This document shows, piece after piece, positions 37,286 through 50,498 of a DNA stretch of 53,735 bases. A model generated the notes under the pieces. It worked only from the letters and a program-made list of their open reading frames with translations. It was not told the origin of the DNA and ran no database searches. The translations under genes and the position numbers were made by a program. The stretch lies in contig JASJFT010000273.1 in the NCBI GenBank assembly GCA_030770425.1, forward strand, positions 1 through 53,735, read 5' to 3'. The first letter of the stretch is position 1, and every line of letters starts with the position of its first letter. This DNA is from Darksidea phi. Its lineage: Eukaryota > Ascomycota > Dothideomycetes > Pleosporales > Lentitheciaceae.

Positions 37286-37605
37286 TCGCGTTAATTCTAT
37301 TTTATAAATTATTACGTAGATTCGTCTAAACTCTATCTAACTACTAGTACGCGTTTACGTATCTAGCTAATCGGCCGAATACTCGCTACGGTAGTACGTT
37401 AGGTTAAGTAGTCTATTACGATAGGACGGGGACTACTATAGATACTAGAGGACTAATAGATATACGAAAGGCTCGAGGACGAGCCTTAGGAAGAAGGGAG
37501 ATAGTATTACGCCGATATTAGTTATATACCTCGCTTAGTCTAATAGACTAAGTAAGCCTACCCTATAATACCTTCGTATTAGTATATCTATTATTCTATA
37601 CTACC

Positions 37606-37629
37606 CTTAGTATCGTTACCGATACTAAG
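37606..37629 (+). repeat. 10-bp-stem palindrome in the SINE-like head
   Basis: CTTAGTATCG and CGATACTAAG pair perfectly around the loop TTAC. The first copy (36697-36720) has changed to TTA/TAA at the centre but still forms a perfect palindrome. A related sequence, GTATTAGTAACGATA, sits in the tRNA-like part of the same unit and is nearly complementary to the palindrome arm. Confidence 0.85.
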
Positions 37630-37852
37630 TACGGTATCCTTTTACCTATTAGTTAGCCTAGTAGTATAGAGCTAGCGCCCTTATACTTTACTTAGCCTAA
37701 TAGACTAAGTAAGTCTACTCTACTATCTTTATATTAATATATCTATTATTCTATACTACCCTTAGTATCGTTACTAATACTAAGTACGATATTCTTTTAT
37801 CTATTAGTTAGTCTAGTAGTATAGAGCTAGCGCCTTTATAATAAGAAGTATT

Positions 37853-40800
37853 TTCTAATAAAATATACTATAGAATAATAGCTATAAGAACTAACTAAAG
37901 TAGATACTAAGAAGTATAAATAGAATACTAACTATAGAATTATATATTAGAAACCTAACTATAAAATAATATATTAAATATACTATAATAGATTATATAT
38001 CCTATACCTAGTATAAAGAGAGCTTATAACTAGAAGGAAAGAAGATATCTTCTACCTAAATCTTAAAAGATAAGAATATCTTATTAAATATTATAATAGA
38101 TATAATTATTAGCTATAGAACTAGAATAGTCTAAATAACCTAAAGACTAAAAGATAGCTACGAGCCTTAGGTATATAATAAGGATACTATAATACTTAGA
38201 ATAATAAAAAGAAAGTAATAATTAGTAAGAAAGATATACTATTATTAAGAGAAAGCTAGGAAGAAGGGCTATAAGAGGTACTAAATTAGAAACTATTTAT
38301 TAAAGCTAGAAAGATAATAGACCTAGATTAAAAATAAGCGAATAACTTACTCTTTTAGCTAGAAGAAGAATCTAGACCTAATAAATATTATCCTATATTT
38401 TAATATAAATTAAGGAAGCGATATAATAAAATCTAAGAACTAGAAGATAATCTAAAAGATTAAATTATCTATAATAATAAGCTAAAAAACTAGGTTATTA
38501 TTAACTATATAAAAGTTATACTAATAAAAGTATCTAAAAGATAACTTTATAAATTATATAAAATAGTATCTAATAACTAGTTAGATTAGAAATAGATATA
38601 TAGATTTATAAATAAAAAGTCTAAGTTATTATAAATAATAGAGTAAAGTTTATACTTTTATTATCCTAAATAGTAGAAAAATATAAGATTTTCTACTAAA
38701 CTAAGATAAAATCTATATAAATAGAACTTAAAGATAAATTATTTATAGAATATAAAGAAAGTATAATTTACCTTAAAATATAAAAAGTAACCTTAAAGAT
38801 AATAAATATTAGAAACTATTATAAATTTAATATTATAGAAATTAAAGATATTAATATAATTATTAATTATAATTAGTTAGTAAGATATAATTTATAAATA
38901 GATTAGAAGCTATATAAAGTACTAGACTATAAGTAGATAGTTTAAGTTATAGAAATTAGGAGACTAGATAAATCTAGCTATAAGATTTAGTATATATTCT
39001 AAAAAGAGAGAATAGACTTAATTTTCTCTTATAAGATTATAAAGATTTATAAAAAGAACTTATAGAGAGTTAATATTATTATAATATAAAGAGTCGCGAC
39101 TATATAGAAAGAACTATAATTAATAATACCTTAAGACTACGAGAAATTCTAAGAGTTATTTAAAGAATATCTAAATATAGATTTATTAAAGTATTAAAAA
39201 TAGAATTATAAAATATATCTAGAGAAAGATATAAAGTTTAAACTTAGACCTATATACTTATTAATAGTAGATTAATAAAAGAAATTAAAAGAGTATTTAA
39301 TAAAGAACTTAGAAAGAGAATATATTAGAAAAAGTTAAAACTTTATAATATTACTAATTTTATTTATTTTAAAGAAGAATAGAAAGTTATAACTTTATAT
39401 AGACTATAAATATTTAAATAATATTATAAAGAAAAATAAATATTTACTACTACTAATTAGAGAACTTATAAACTAGCTCTAAGAAGTTAAGTAGATTATA
39501 AAATTTAATATTTAAGAAGAATTCTATAGGATTTAAATAATAGAAGGATATAAGAAGTATATAATATTTAAAACCTAATATAGACTCTATAAATATAGAG
39601 TTATACTATTTAGACTAATAAATATATTAATAATATTTTAGTTAGTTATTAATAAGATATTAAATAAATACTTAAATATATTTTATATAATATATTTAGA
39701 TAACGTTCTTATATATAATAAAGAAATATTAGAAGAATATAAGGAATATATAAAAAAAGTACTATAAAAATTATAGTAAAATAAGTTACTATTTTATCTA
39801 AATAAATATAAATTCTATAAAATAGAAACTAAATATCTAGGTTTTATTATTTTACGAGAAGAAGTATCTATAAATCCTAAGAAAGTATAGATTATAAGAA
39901 AATAATTAATTCTAATATTAGTTAAAGATATATAATTCTTTTTAGAATTTATTAACTTTTATTAAAAGTTTATTAAAGACTATTTAAAGACTATAGCTCT
40001 ACTTATAAAGATAACTAAGAAAGAAAAAAAATTCTAGTAAAATTAAAAATAATAAAAAGCTTTTAATAAGTTTAAGAATCTATTTATATTAATATCTATA
40101 TTATAGATATATAATTTAATAAAATCTCTTAGGATAGAAACGAACGTATTAGACTATATATTAGAAGTAATACTTATCTAGTAAGGAAAAGATAGAAAAT
40201 AAAGACTAGTATTTTACTACTTATATAAGTTTAATAAAGAAGAGATAAATTATAATATTTATAATAAGAAACTTAGTATTATTATATTAATATTTAAATA
40301 ATAGAGACTATAGCTTATAAAAGCTAAATATAAGATTAAGATTATTATAGACTATTAAAATCTTATAAGTTTTATAACTATAAAGAAACTTAATTAATAA
40401 TAATTTTAATAGTTAGAATTACTAGTAGATTACGACTTTAAAATAAATTACTAATTAGAAATATTAAATAAAGTAGTAGATACTCTTAGTAGAAGATTAA
40501 ATTTTTAAGATACTAATAAATCTATTATATACGAACTAATCCTATAAAAAGAGTTTAATAAAACTCTTATTTATAATTATATAAAGCTAGTAAAGATTAT
40601 AATAATAGTAGATATTAAGAAGAAATAGTAGAAAAGGACCTAAGAACTTATCTAAGGAAGTAATAAAGAAATAGAAGAAGATAAAATACTCTTTAATAAG
40701 AAAGAATACTTTACTTTAAGAAATAACTTAAAAATAAGACTTTATATATTACTAAGTCTTAGAGAAGATCTAATATAGAAAATCTATAAGGGTAAGATAC

Positions 40801-42100
40801 TAGAATATCTAGAAATTAATAAAATAGTTAGATATATAGATAGAGAATACCTATTTACTAATATAAGAAAGAAAGTTTAAAAAGTAATAGGTAATTATTT
40901 AGAATATTCTAAGAATAAACCTAAGAGATATAAGCCCTATAGATTACTCTAACTATTAGTACTACCTATATAATTATAAATCTACGTTATAATAGACTTT
41001 ATAGTAAAGCTACTACTATTATTAAGACTAGAATTAGAAAGATTATATAATATAATTATAGTAATTATAGACTAATTAACTAAAGTAATATACTTTATTC
41101 TAATAAATAAAGTAATTATAGTAGAAAATATAGCTTACGAGGTTAAAAGAATACTTATTACTAATTATAGATTAATAGAATAAATCCTTATAAATAGGGA
41201 TAAACTATTTACTTTAAAATTTTAAAGTATACTATTCGTAAAATTAAAAATTAAAAGAAAGCTATTGACTAGCTTTTATTTATAAATAGATAGTTAGATA
41301 GAATAAATAAACTAGACTCTAAAAGAATATCTAAAGTTTTATATTAATAAGTTATAGAATAACTAGATTAAATTACTACTAATAATATAACTAGTATATA
41401 ATAGTAAGAAGTCTATAATAACTAGATACTTATTATACTATATAAATTATAGTTATAAGCTAATAACTTATAAAGACCTAAAGAATATTAAGAGTATATT
41501 TATTAGAATAGAAAAAAAGATCTATTTAATATAAGAACTATATAAAGAACTTAATATATAGATAGTACGTAGAAATTTTATAATAGTTAAAATAATAAAT
41601 AAAAAAAGACTTAAGGGACTAATTCTTAAAAGGAAAAATAAAGTTTTCCTTTTATAATAAAATTTAAAAACTAAATAATTATATAATAAACTAGATAATT
41701 TATAAATTAGACTATTTAAAATTAAAAAAAAAATAAAACTAATTAACTATAAGCTAAAGCTAGCTAAAGGTATAAAAATATATCTAGTATTCTACGTATT
41801 ATTACTAGAACTAGTACTAGGAGATACTAAAATAGCTATTAATATTAAACTTAAAGATAAGAAGTATAAGATTAAGAGAATCTAGAAATTATAGAAGTTT
41901 AAATATTAGTAAAAATATTTAATTAAGTAAATAGAATAGCCTATTAGTTAAAATATATAGAAATTAATTAAGAATCTATAGAGCTACTAGAGACTAGTTA
42001 AGTAGTATTACTAAAGATATCTAAAAGAGAAGATTCTTAACTATTTAGAAAGGAGAAATTAGTAAACTTATATAATAAGGGTTACTATAGTAACTTAAGT
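37853..42100 (+). pseudogene. pol remnant of L435: protease region, RT, RNase H, integrase, chromodomain
   Basis: The RT begins near 39310; KKINIYYY--ENL-TSS (39440-39480) matches KxNKYPLPLIxELxxQL, and IIYLDNVLIYN near 39690-39718 is the YLDD box with one Asp now Asn. Next come the connection (FFLEFINFY-KFIKDY, 39940-39990), RNase H (LRIETNVLDYILEVIL near 40130 matching ETDASDxAxGxVL; YNKKLSIIIL near 40262; LEILNKVVDTLSRR near 40455 matching PDALSRR), the integrase zinc-finger and core (~40740-41500) and the post-core YKLKLAKGIKIYLVFYVLLLE (41748-41811), where family members read YxLxLPxGxxIHPVFHVSLLE. A chromodomain follows (YLIK-IE-PIS at 41917-41947). Stops are at Gln/Trp codons. Confidence 0.88.
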
Positions 42101-42621
42101 AAGTTAAAAGAAATAGAATACTTAGCTTTCTTTTATTTTAACTAATCTAGCTCTTTAAAAGATATAAGCTTATAATAGTATATTTTAGTATTATAATACT
42201 TTAGATTCTAAAGTTATTTTAAAAGATAAATCTTATAAGTATAAAGCTTAGCTATTTAAGTAAAGATCTTATTATAGATAAAATATATAGTATCTAACTT
42301 AGCTAGAAGATTAGACTTTTATTTATCTACCTTTATTTAATTTTTCTTAGTTACTACTAGGTTATACTTTAATCTATAGTAGATATACTCTATATAAAAA
42401 TTAGACTAAAGGTTAATATAATAAGTTTAAAAAGACTATATAGTATAATAATAGAAATAGAGTTTTAGTATAAAATAAGAATAAATAAATAGATAATCTA
42501 TAAGATAATAGTAACGTTTAAAATAAGTTATCGTAGAAATCTTAGATATTATTAGAACCTAGAAAATTAATTAAGGATAAAGAGTAGTTAGTTCTATATA
42601 AATAGTAAATTAATTACTCTT
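42100..42621 (+). other. 3' untranslated region of L435, first part
   Basis: Sequence after the chromodomain of L435 up to the ATATC target site of L268 D-E (42622-42626). I see no coding pattern or repeat. It continues at 50772-50938. Confidence 0.5.
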
Positions 42622-42626
42622 ATATC

Positions 42627-43310
42627 TATTACGGCCCGTTCTCTAGATAACCTAGTTATTTTACTTATTTTCTATTTTAGTTAGTAGATTAGATAATCCT
42701 AAGAATTAGTCTAATAGATAGTTAGCTTATTTAGTATACTAAGCTCTATTTAGGTATAAGAACCCTCTATTCTTATACCCTTATAGTACTATCTTAGAAT
42801 AGCTTTAATATACTAATTCTACTAACGTATTTTATAAGCGAGCTACGAATATAAGCGAGCTACGAACCCTAAAATATACCTAAAAATCGAAAATCTATCT
42901 CTATAACTATATATTAATAATCTTTTAAATTTTAATATAAGATAGATAGTACTTAGATAAAGAGAGTAATAGATTCTTAAAAGTTAAAAATTAATATTCC
43001 TTAAGATAACTTTAGATATATATATTTTAGCCCCTAAATTTAATAAAACTTTAATAACTTAAGTACTACTAATTTTTAACTTTTAAGAATCTAATACTCT
43101 CTTTATCTAAGTACTATCTATCTTATATTAAAATTTAAAAGATTATTAATATATAGTTATAAAGATAGATTTTCGATTTTTAGATATATTTTAGGGTTTA
43201 TAGCTTGCTTATATTCGTAGCTCGCTTATAAAATACGTTATTAGTTAATTAGAAGGCTATCTTAGTTATTATAACTTCTAGTTAATTATACTTAGTCCTA
43301 GAGTCTTATA
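42627..43310 (+). repeat. L268 5' LTR, copy D, split by a MITE
   Basis: It starts TATTACGGCCCG (from TGTTACGGCCCG), runs to 42824, is interrupted by the MITE at 42825-43238 plus a duplicated TA, and resumes to GAGTCTTATA at 43310. Removing 416 bp leaves 268 bp, as in all other copies. Confidence 0.95.
42825..43238. mobile_element. 414-bp foldback MITE with TA target duplication
   Basis: The element consists almost entirely of two inverted arms (~42825-43011 and ~43052-43238, about 187 bp each, with only a few mismatches) and a ~40-bp centre. TA flanks it at 42823-42824 and 43239-43240. It starts ACGTATTTTATAAG and contains a doubled 17-bp unit TATAAGCGAGCTACGAA (42833-42849, 42850-42866). 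Both features match the terminal repeats of the pogo/Fot element at 7275-9127 once RIP changes are allowed. It has no coding capacity; it is probably a non-autonomous relative moved by that transposase family. Confidence 0.93.
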
Positions 43311-43599
43311 TTATTCTAAGATTTCTAACTTTTAGTCGGAAACGACGATTAAATATTAACCCCCTTAAATTCCTAGAGGTCTACGGTACTTAGGGTAGAT
43401 AGTATATAGCGCTTTCTTAGATAAGTCTTAAAACTAACTACTTTAAGCCTCGATATTACTAGAGCGCCTAATATCTTCTTTAAAGAGAAGGGATCTATAA
43501 AAGTATTATATAGGATTAAGTTTATATTCTAAATTCTATAATAAACTTATCTTTATATAATTAACTAAATTATTAAATTAGTATAATAATAAGATAGTA

Positions 43600-45660
43600 G
43601 ATTCTCTAGACTAGGTAGACCCTTTAAAGTTTACTTTATTAAATAAACTATTCTTCTATAAACCCTCTCTATAGAAGAAAGGTAAAGAAAAGAGTAAGAC
43701 CCTAAACTAAGTTCTAAGTAGGGTAAGAAGTATATAAGTCTAGACTAGATCTTAAAGCTAGATTAAAAGTAAGATACTCTCCTCTAAAGAGAAAGTATAC
43801 TAATAAAAGCTAACTAAGATCTATAAACTAATCTCCTTAAAGGTATTTATTAATAAAGATATATATATTAACCTCTAGACCTTTAAAACTATTTTTTCTT
43901 CTTAAGAAGAAAGTATAAGTAAAGATAGTCTCGAAGAGAAGATTAATAAATATATTAAGAGAGTTAAATTACTTAGAGAAGAAAATAGATTCTAAATCCT
44001 CTATTTAATAAATACGAAAGAATAGAAAGAACTTCTAGACTATAATATAATTTAGGATATACTAGCTACTTAAGAGAGATTTAACCTAATTATTAATATT
44101 TTAATAGATAATAATCTTTATTTTATTATAGCTAAGAAGTTAGTAAGTACTATAGAAGTAGATATAATTAGTAGAAACGTCTTTATAAATACTATAGCTA
44201 ATAAATTTAACTAATTAGTTAAGAAAAGGAATAATTATAAAAGATAAGTTAAAAAGTTATAAAAAGAGCTTTAATAAGTCTAAAAAACTATAAGTAAGTA
44301 GTAGAATTTAAAGAAAGATCTTAAGTAGTCCTCCTCCGTAACTATTTATACTAAGATTAGACTTATAGTTCTTTTTTAGTATAACTCTAAATTTACTCTT
44401 AAAACTCTACTATTATAGTATAATCCTAATAGTAAATAAGATATAAAGAAGGTAGAACTCCTCTCTATAATAATATAGCTAAATAACTTAAATATTAGTC
44501 TCTAAAGAATTTCTCTTATCTATTATACTCCCCTTTAAATCCCTAGGCTCTTAGAAAGATTTTAATAAGATTTAATCTAGTATTTAATCTTTTAGTTAAG
44601 CTTCTTATAAAAAAAGCTAACTACTAAATTAATTATATTTCTAGATCTAATATAGACTCCTCTATTTAATAAGAACCTTTATAAGTATCTATTAGATTTA
44701 AAGGTACTACCCTTTACTATAAAAAAAATAAAAAATACTTTTACTCTCTACTCTAGTATCTACTCTATAAGATTTTTATTAATCTTACTAGAGTTTATAA
44801 TTATTATCTTAGATAATAGAATATAAGTTCTTATTTAGAAGGAGAATATTATAAAAAATTACTAAAGTAACTTTCTATAAATCTCTAGCTCCTAGAAAAC
44901 TATATTTTATCTCGATTCTATTTTATTTAAGAATAATAGAGAATCTAAGTTAAAGAACTAGCTTTATAATATAAAATAGAAACTTATTATTAATAAGAAC
45001 TAGTATATACGAAAGATCTCTTAGTAAATAGTTAAAATCTATTAAGTCTATATTATATCCCGACTAATAGGCTTAATAAAGAACTATATTCAAATATAGT
45101 TAAATTTTAAAGAGAAGAAGATAGACTTTATATTTAATATAGACCTACTAGAATATATTAAAAAGTACTATAATAATCTCTACGTAAAGAAAAAGATAAA
45201 GGTTAAGTTCTATTAACTATATATAAATATATTTAGTAAAGTTAGTAACTTTATTAAGAATTTTAAGTATTTAGTAATAAAAATCTATCTATTTTACTAT
45301 TAGTAGAACGAAGAATTTATAGATAAGCTTTATTTCGAATTAAAAAATAAGGTAAATCTATTTAATAATAGTAATTCTATCTTTAATAAGCTATATAACT
45401 ATATAACCTCTACTAATAAGGTACTACTTAAGAATAATTAATACTAAAAAGTATAACTTATTTAAAGTAACTAATTAGCTATCTCTAAGAGAAAATAGCT
45501 AGTTATAAGTAGACTCTTTTCTAATAAATTAGAAAAGAAGTCTACTTATTTTAAAAATATATTTAAGCTCTATAATTATATATTAAAAAAGTATAAGAAG
45601 TAAAATTATTACTTTAACTATAAAAAAAAGAATAAATAATAAGACTACTCTAGCTATTCT
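43600..45660 (+). pseudogene. gag remnant of L268 copy D-E
   Basis: A + strand Gag frame following the leader. The C-terminal zinc knuckle lies near 45597-45650: NYYFNYKKKNK--DYS, which fits CYxCGKKGHxAxxCP with Cys to Tyr and stops at the last positions. Upstream a Lys/Glu-rich stretch is probably coiled coil. The same region is found in copies A (4900-5816, continuing at 51379-51618) and B-C (minus strand, ~17.8-20.0 kb), which allows a column-by-column RIP comparison. No ATG is present. Confidence 0.8.
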
Positions 45661-48600
45661 ATATAAAAGGTAATATAGAATATTATAAAAGTAGAAGTTA
45701 ATACTATCTTTTTTAATAATTTTAAGAAAGAAGCTTATTTAGACTCTTTATATAAAGAGAAAAGTAGTTTAAAGTATAACTCTAATACCTCCTCTATAGT
45801 ATTAAAAAATAGAAACTACTAAAGGAGAACTTCTCCCTAGCGGCCTATATAGAAGTAATTAAATCTCTTAATTATTAATAACTTATTAAGATACTATAGT
45901 TTATTAATTCGAAATTATTTATACTTTCTATTTAATTTATAGTAAATAGTCTAGCTATATAGCTAAGAGAATTAGTAGATAATAGAACTAGTATATATCT
46001 ATTAGTCTACTTTAAATATTTAAAAGTAGTAAAGAAAAAGCTAAAGCCCGTCTTCTATTAACTAAAGAAACTAATTCCCTTTAATAGATTTAATAGGAAA
46101 TATAGTTACTTAGTTAATATAACTATCTAAGCTAATCTATTAATTTAGAAAAAGAATATATCTATTTAGTTTTTTTTTTATAAGCTTAGGTATTATAATA
46201 TAATATTTAGAAGAAAATTCTTTAAATAAATCTAGTTCTTAATTAACTATTATAACTAGACTTTATACTAGCTAAATAATATTTTAAAGTAAATAAAATA
46301 TAATTTAACTATTATAAGGAAGTTAAATCTAAAGCTAGAACTAGAATACTAGAATAATACTTTATATTATAATAATCTAATTAATTAATAAATTAAAGTA
46401 TAGAAGAAGGCCTACTTATTTAGAAAGAATTTAATACTTAGTTTAGAAATTTCTATTAAAGCCCTTATAATCTTTTAAGAGAAGGTCTATAAGTCTACTA
46501 AAGCCCTATTATAGATAATAAAGAACTAGTAAACTACTTCTAAGAAAATATAGAGGAATATAGATAGTAATACTAATAATAGTTTAAGAGATACTAAATT
46601 TAAGAAAAGCTAATAAAATTACTAAAAAAATAATAGAAAGAAAAAAAAAGTAATATCTATTTCTAATAATCTACTAGAGTAGACTATTAATAATAAGTTT
46701 AATATATATTTTCTTAAACCTTCTAATATATAAAAGCTTATAGATAAGAAAGAAGTTATACTAAAAGCTATTAATCTATATAAAGTTAACTTATTAATTA
46801 AAAATAAATAATTAAAAGACTTAGTAGAAGACTTAGTAGAATAGAATATATAAGATATAATAGTAGAAAAGCTCTCTTATAAAGATTATATAGGAGCTAC
46901 TCTAGACTACTTCTTTAAGATTAACTTAGATAAACTACCTTCTAGAAGGAAAAATATCGATTATAAAATTACTCTTAAGAATAATATAAATAAGCTTAGT
47001 ATAAGTTTACTTTATAATATATTTCTTAAATATTTAAAGTTACTAAAAGCTTACTTAGAAGAGTACCTAAAAAAGAATTTTATTATAACTAGCGATATTA
47101 ACTTTATCTTACTTATTCTATTTACTAAGAAGTTAAAAAGGAGGTAGAGATTTTATATTAATTACTAAAAAATTAATATAGTTATAAAGAAAGATATTAT
47201 AGCTATTTTTTTAATTAAGGAGATACTAATATAACTCTTTAAAGTAAAAGTCTTTACTAAGCTAGATATATATTAAGTCTTTTATTATATTAGATTAAAC
47301 CCTAATATAGAGGATTTTATAACTTTTAAAATATAATATAAATATTATAAATATTATATTCTACCTTTTAGACTATATAATAGACTAGTAACTTTTTAAT
47401 ACTATATTAATTAAGTACTTAAGAATAAAATTAATAAGATTTATATTATCTATATAGACGATATTTTAATTTATTTAAAAGATTCTCTTAAGTATAAGAA
47501 ATATATAAATAAAATTCTAAATAAGTTTAAAAAGACTAGACTATAGGTTAATATTAAAAAGAGTAAGTTTATAATTACTAAGATAAAGTTTTTAAATTTT
47601 ATTATTAATATTAAAGGGATTCGTATAGACCTTAATAAGATAATAGCTATTAAAAATTAAGAGAAATTTATAATTTTAAAAGAACTATAAGCTTATTTAG
47701 ACTTTTATAACTATTACTATAAATAATTAAAAGACTATAGTCGTATAATCTATCTACTTATCTAATTATTATAAAAAGAAAAATTTTATATCTTTAAATC
47801 TAAAGAGCGAGCTATATTTAAGAAAAGTAAGATATTATTATATTTAGATATTATTATAAGATATTACTCGTCTTACTATAGGACCTATATAGAAACTAAT
47901 ATAAGTAATAATATTCTAGTAAATACCTTTATATAGTTCTAAGATAATAAAATTTAATAATTTATAATTTACTTTATAAAGATAATAAAGTTTATAGAAA
48001 TAAACTATAAAATCTATAATAAAGAGATACTCGTAGTTATAAAAGATTTAAATAAATAGAGAACTTAGCTTATAAAATTATAACTAAATAAATCCTTTTA
48101 AATTATTACTAATTACTAAATACTAGAGTATTTCTTAACTAAGTATAAACTAATCCTTTAATAGATTTATTAGGCCGAGAAGCTTATAGACTATTACTAT
48201 ACTATTTATTATTATTCCGGAACTACTAATATTATTATAGATACTCTCTCTCGAAAATAGAAAAAGTTAAAAACTTAAAAAAAAAAAGATAAAATTATTA
48301 GGACTTATATTTTTATTCTCTTTAGATAAACCTCTACTATAATAGCTACCTTAATAACTATTATTAATATCTAGAATTCTAAGTATAAAACTAAAACTTA
48401 TCTTTATCTACTTTTTAACTATATACTTTATAAAAATTATATATATACTATACTTAAACTAGAGTAAGAATTAGTCTATTAAGAATATAAGTACCTATTT
48501 CTAATTCTATTTAAACTTCTCTTCTAAAAAGAGAAGTTAGTAGTACTTAAAGTAGAATTTCTTAAGACCTATTTTATCTAGATAATATATACTATATAGA

Positions 48601-49920
48601 TTACTATCTATCTAAGTATAAAGAAAATTATTAGACTTTTAAAAGATTTATATTACTAGAATATAATAAATAAGAATATAAAATATTATATAAGAAACTA
48701 TAAGTAGTACTAATAGAGTTATAAGTCTTAAGATAAGACTCTAGGTCTTTTTAAACTACTCTCTATATCTAAGAAGATATAGAAAGACGTCTCTATAGAC
48801 TTTAAAAACTTTTTAAAGAACTATAAAGAATATAATAATATATTTATAGTAATATATAAATTATTAAAATATACTTTTTTATTACTTTACTTTAAGACTA
48901 CTACTATTAAAGATATAGTTACTTTCTACTATATATATATATAACGAGTCTTTAGTCCTTTATATATTATAGTTTTAGATTAAAATCTATAGTTTATATT
49001 AGACTTTATAAAAGAATTATATAGATTTATAGAAATTAACTAGTTATTATCTATAATTTATTATCTATAGATTAATAGTAATATAAAAGTTTTTAATTAA
49101 TAGCTAGACTAATAATTACGTCCCTTTATAAACTTCTATTAAAATAACTAGTCTAATCTTCTATCTAGTATAGACTAAACCTAGGTAATTCTTTTATATA
49201 ATATAATAGAATTTTTTTTATTTAAGATTAAATTTAGTTATAAGACTTATTACTATTAGGATAAATAAGAACGTATTTATAAACCCTCTAAATTACTAGA
49301 TAATATAACTATATAGATAGTCTAAAAGTTTATAAAAATCTAAGTTAATATAGTCTAATAGGTTTATAACTATATCTAAGCTAATATCGTAGTAGCTTAA
49401 AAAGTTTAGAGCTAATAAGCTAATAAAAAATACTATTCCCTAGATTTTAATATAAAAGATTAAGTCTATATTATATCTAAAGAATTTACTATCTTAAGAC
49501 TAAGTTTAAAATTAGACTAGTAAATATATAGATTTTATCTTATTATTAACTAAAGATATAACTTTTATATAGTCTAGTTATTCTCTTATATAAAGATATA
49601 TAATATTTTCTATATAAATAAATTATATAAAGCTATATAAGATCTATTATCTAGTTAAGTACTTCTTAAAGAACTAGCTATAGAAGTAAACGGGTATTCT
49701 AAGTAGCTAGTAGCCTATATTCTTAATAGCTAGATCGTTTATAGTAAGCTTTACTATTAAATAAAATAGATAGGCTATAATCTAGATCTAATCTATTACC
49801 TAATAAGTAATTTTATAAATATAGTCTAAAAAGTAAAAGAGTTCTATAATAAGTATTCTAATAAGCTAGATCTATCTAAATAATTAGTCTAGTAGCTAGA
49901 AGCTATATTATAAGATAAGT
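45660..49920 (+). pseudogene. pol remnant of L268 copy D-E: RT, RNase H, integrase, chromodomain
   Basis: RT: LLKAYLEEYLKKNFI (47040-47084) precedes ILFTKKLKRR-RFYINY (family ILFVKKxxGGLRFCVDY); IIYIDDILIYLKDS (47446-47487) is the YxDD box with both Asp intact. Connection: LNFIINIKGIRIDLNKI (47592-47642) and AYLDFYNYYY. RNase H: ETNISNNIL (47894-47920) and YNKEILVVIKDLN (48018-48056). A LSR motif closes RNase H near 48250. Integrase: KKIIRLLKDLYY (48620-48655), VSIDFKNFLKNYKEYNNIF (48791-48847) and IEIN-LLSIIYYL (49033-49070). Chromodomain: IVYSKLYY-IK-IGYNLDLIYYLISNF at 49734-49814 (family YxVKWxGY). Stops replace Gln/Trp throughout. Confidence 0.93.
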
Positions 49921-49992
49921 TTCTTAATTTCTAGTTAGAAGATAAGGTACTAGTTAAGATAGAAACTTAGAAAAATTACTAGTACTAAGTAT

Positions 49993-50067
49993 AAACTTCT
50001 ACCCTTTATAGTTTATTAAAATAAGTAGTATAATACCTAGAGTCTATAGTAACTACTCTTAAGCTTA
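49993..50067 (+). repeat. 75-bp unit, single copy in the 3' region of L268 D-E
   Basis: The same sequence is present as three tandem units in copies B-C and F; here only one unit is found between the chromodomain and the polypurine tract. Confidence 0.75.
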
Positions 50068-50498
50068 GAGTATCCCCTTATAGTCTTACTTTACTATAGG
50101 TAAAAATATAGAAGAAGTAAATCTTATCTTTTAATAGAACTATATATATATAACTTCTAAGTAATATAGAAAACTAAGTTACTAGCGTCCTCTTATATAT
50201 TCTATAATATCTTTTAGATATACTAAGTATATTATATAGTATATATATTAAAAAAATATTTTTTAAATAATAATTTATATAGTAAAATAAGTAGATATAT
50301 ATAAAGCTATATAACGTTAATATACTTTAAGAATAATCTAGAGAGTACTAGTTAAATCGTTTTTCGAGTAGGGAGTAATAGATATAGATATCTACCTATC
50401 CTTCTACCTTCTTCTCTTTCTTCCCTAAAAAGTATTTTTTCTTAATTATTCGTTTACTAGGCCCTTAAGAATAAGGTCTTATTCTAGAAGAAAGATAA

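Larger units (their letters stand above)
36590..37852 (+). mobile_element. Tandem tRNA-related SINE-like array in the L435 coding region
   Basis: Four head-to-tail copies of one sequence, two long (~36597-37066 and ~37067-37512, ~445 bp) and two truncated (~37513-37685 and ~37686-37845), lie between AAGTATT duplications (36590-36596 and 37846-37852). Removing the array and one duplication joins the L435 frame. Each unit contains an A-box-like TAGCCTAGTAG and, in the long units, a B-box-like AGTTCGAATCT about 60 bases later, the RNA polymerase III promoter layout of tRNA genes. This points to a tRNA-derived SINE. The unit has no coding capacity. Confidence 0.75.

Noticed and set aside
36597..37845. 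CRISPR-like repeat array or satellite DNA
   Set aside because: There are only four long units with no regular spacers; boundaries and TSD fit a transposed tandem element.
42825..43238. Terminator or cruciform regulatory element because of the long inverted repeat
   Set aside because: TA duplication, TIR similarity to the pogo-like element and absence from the other five LTR copies show that it is an inserted MITE.
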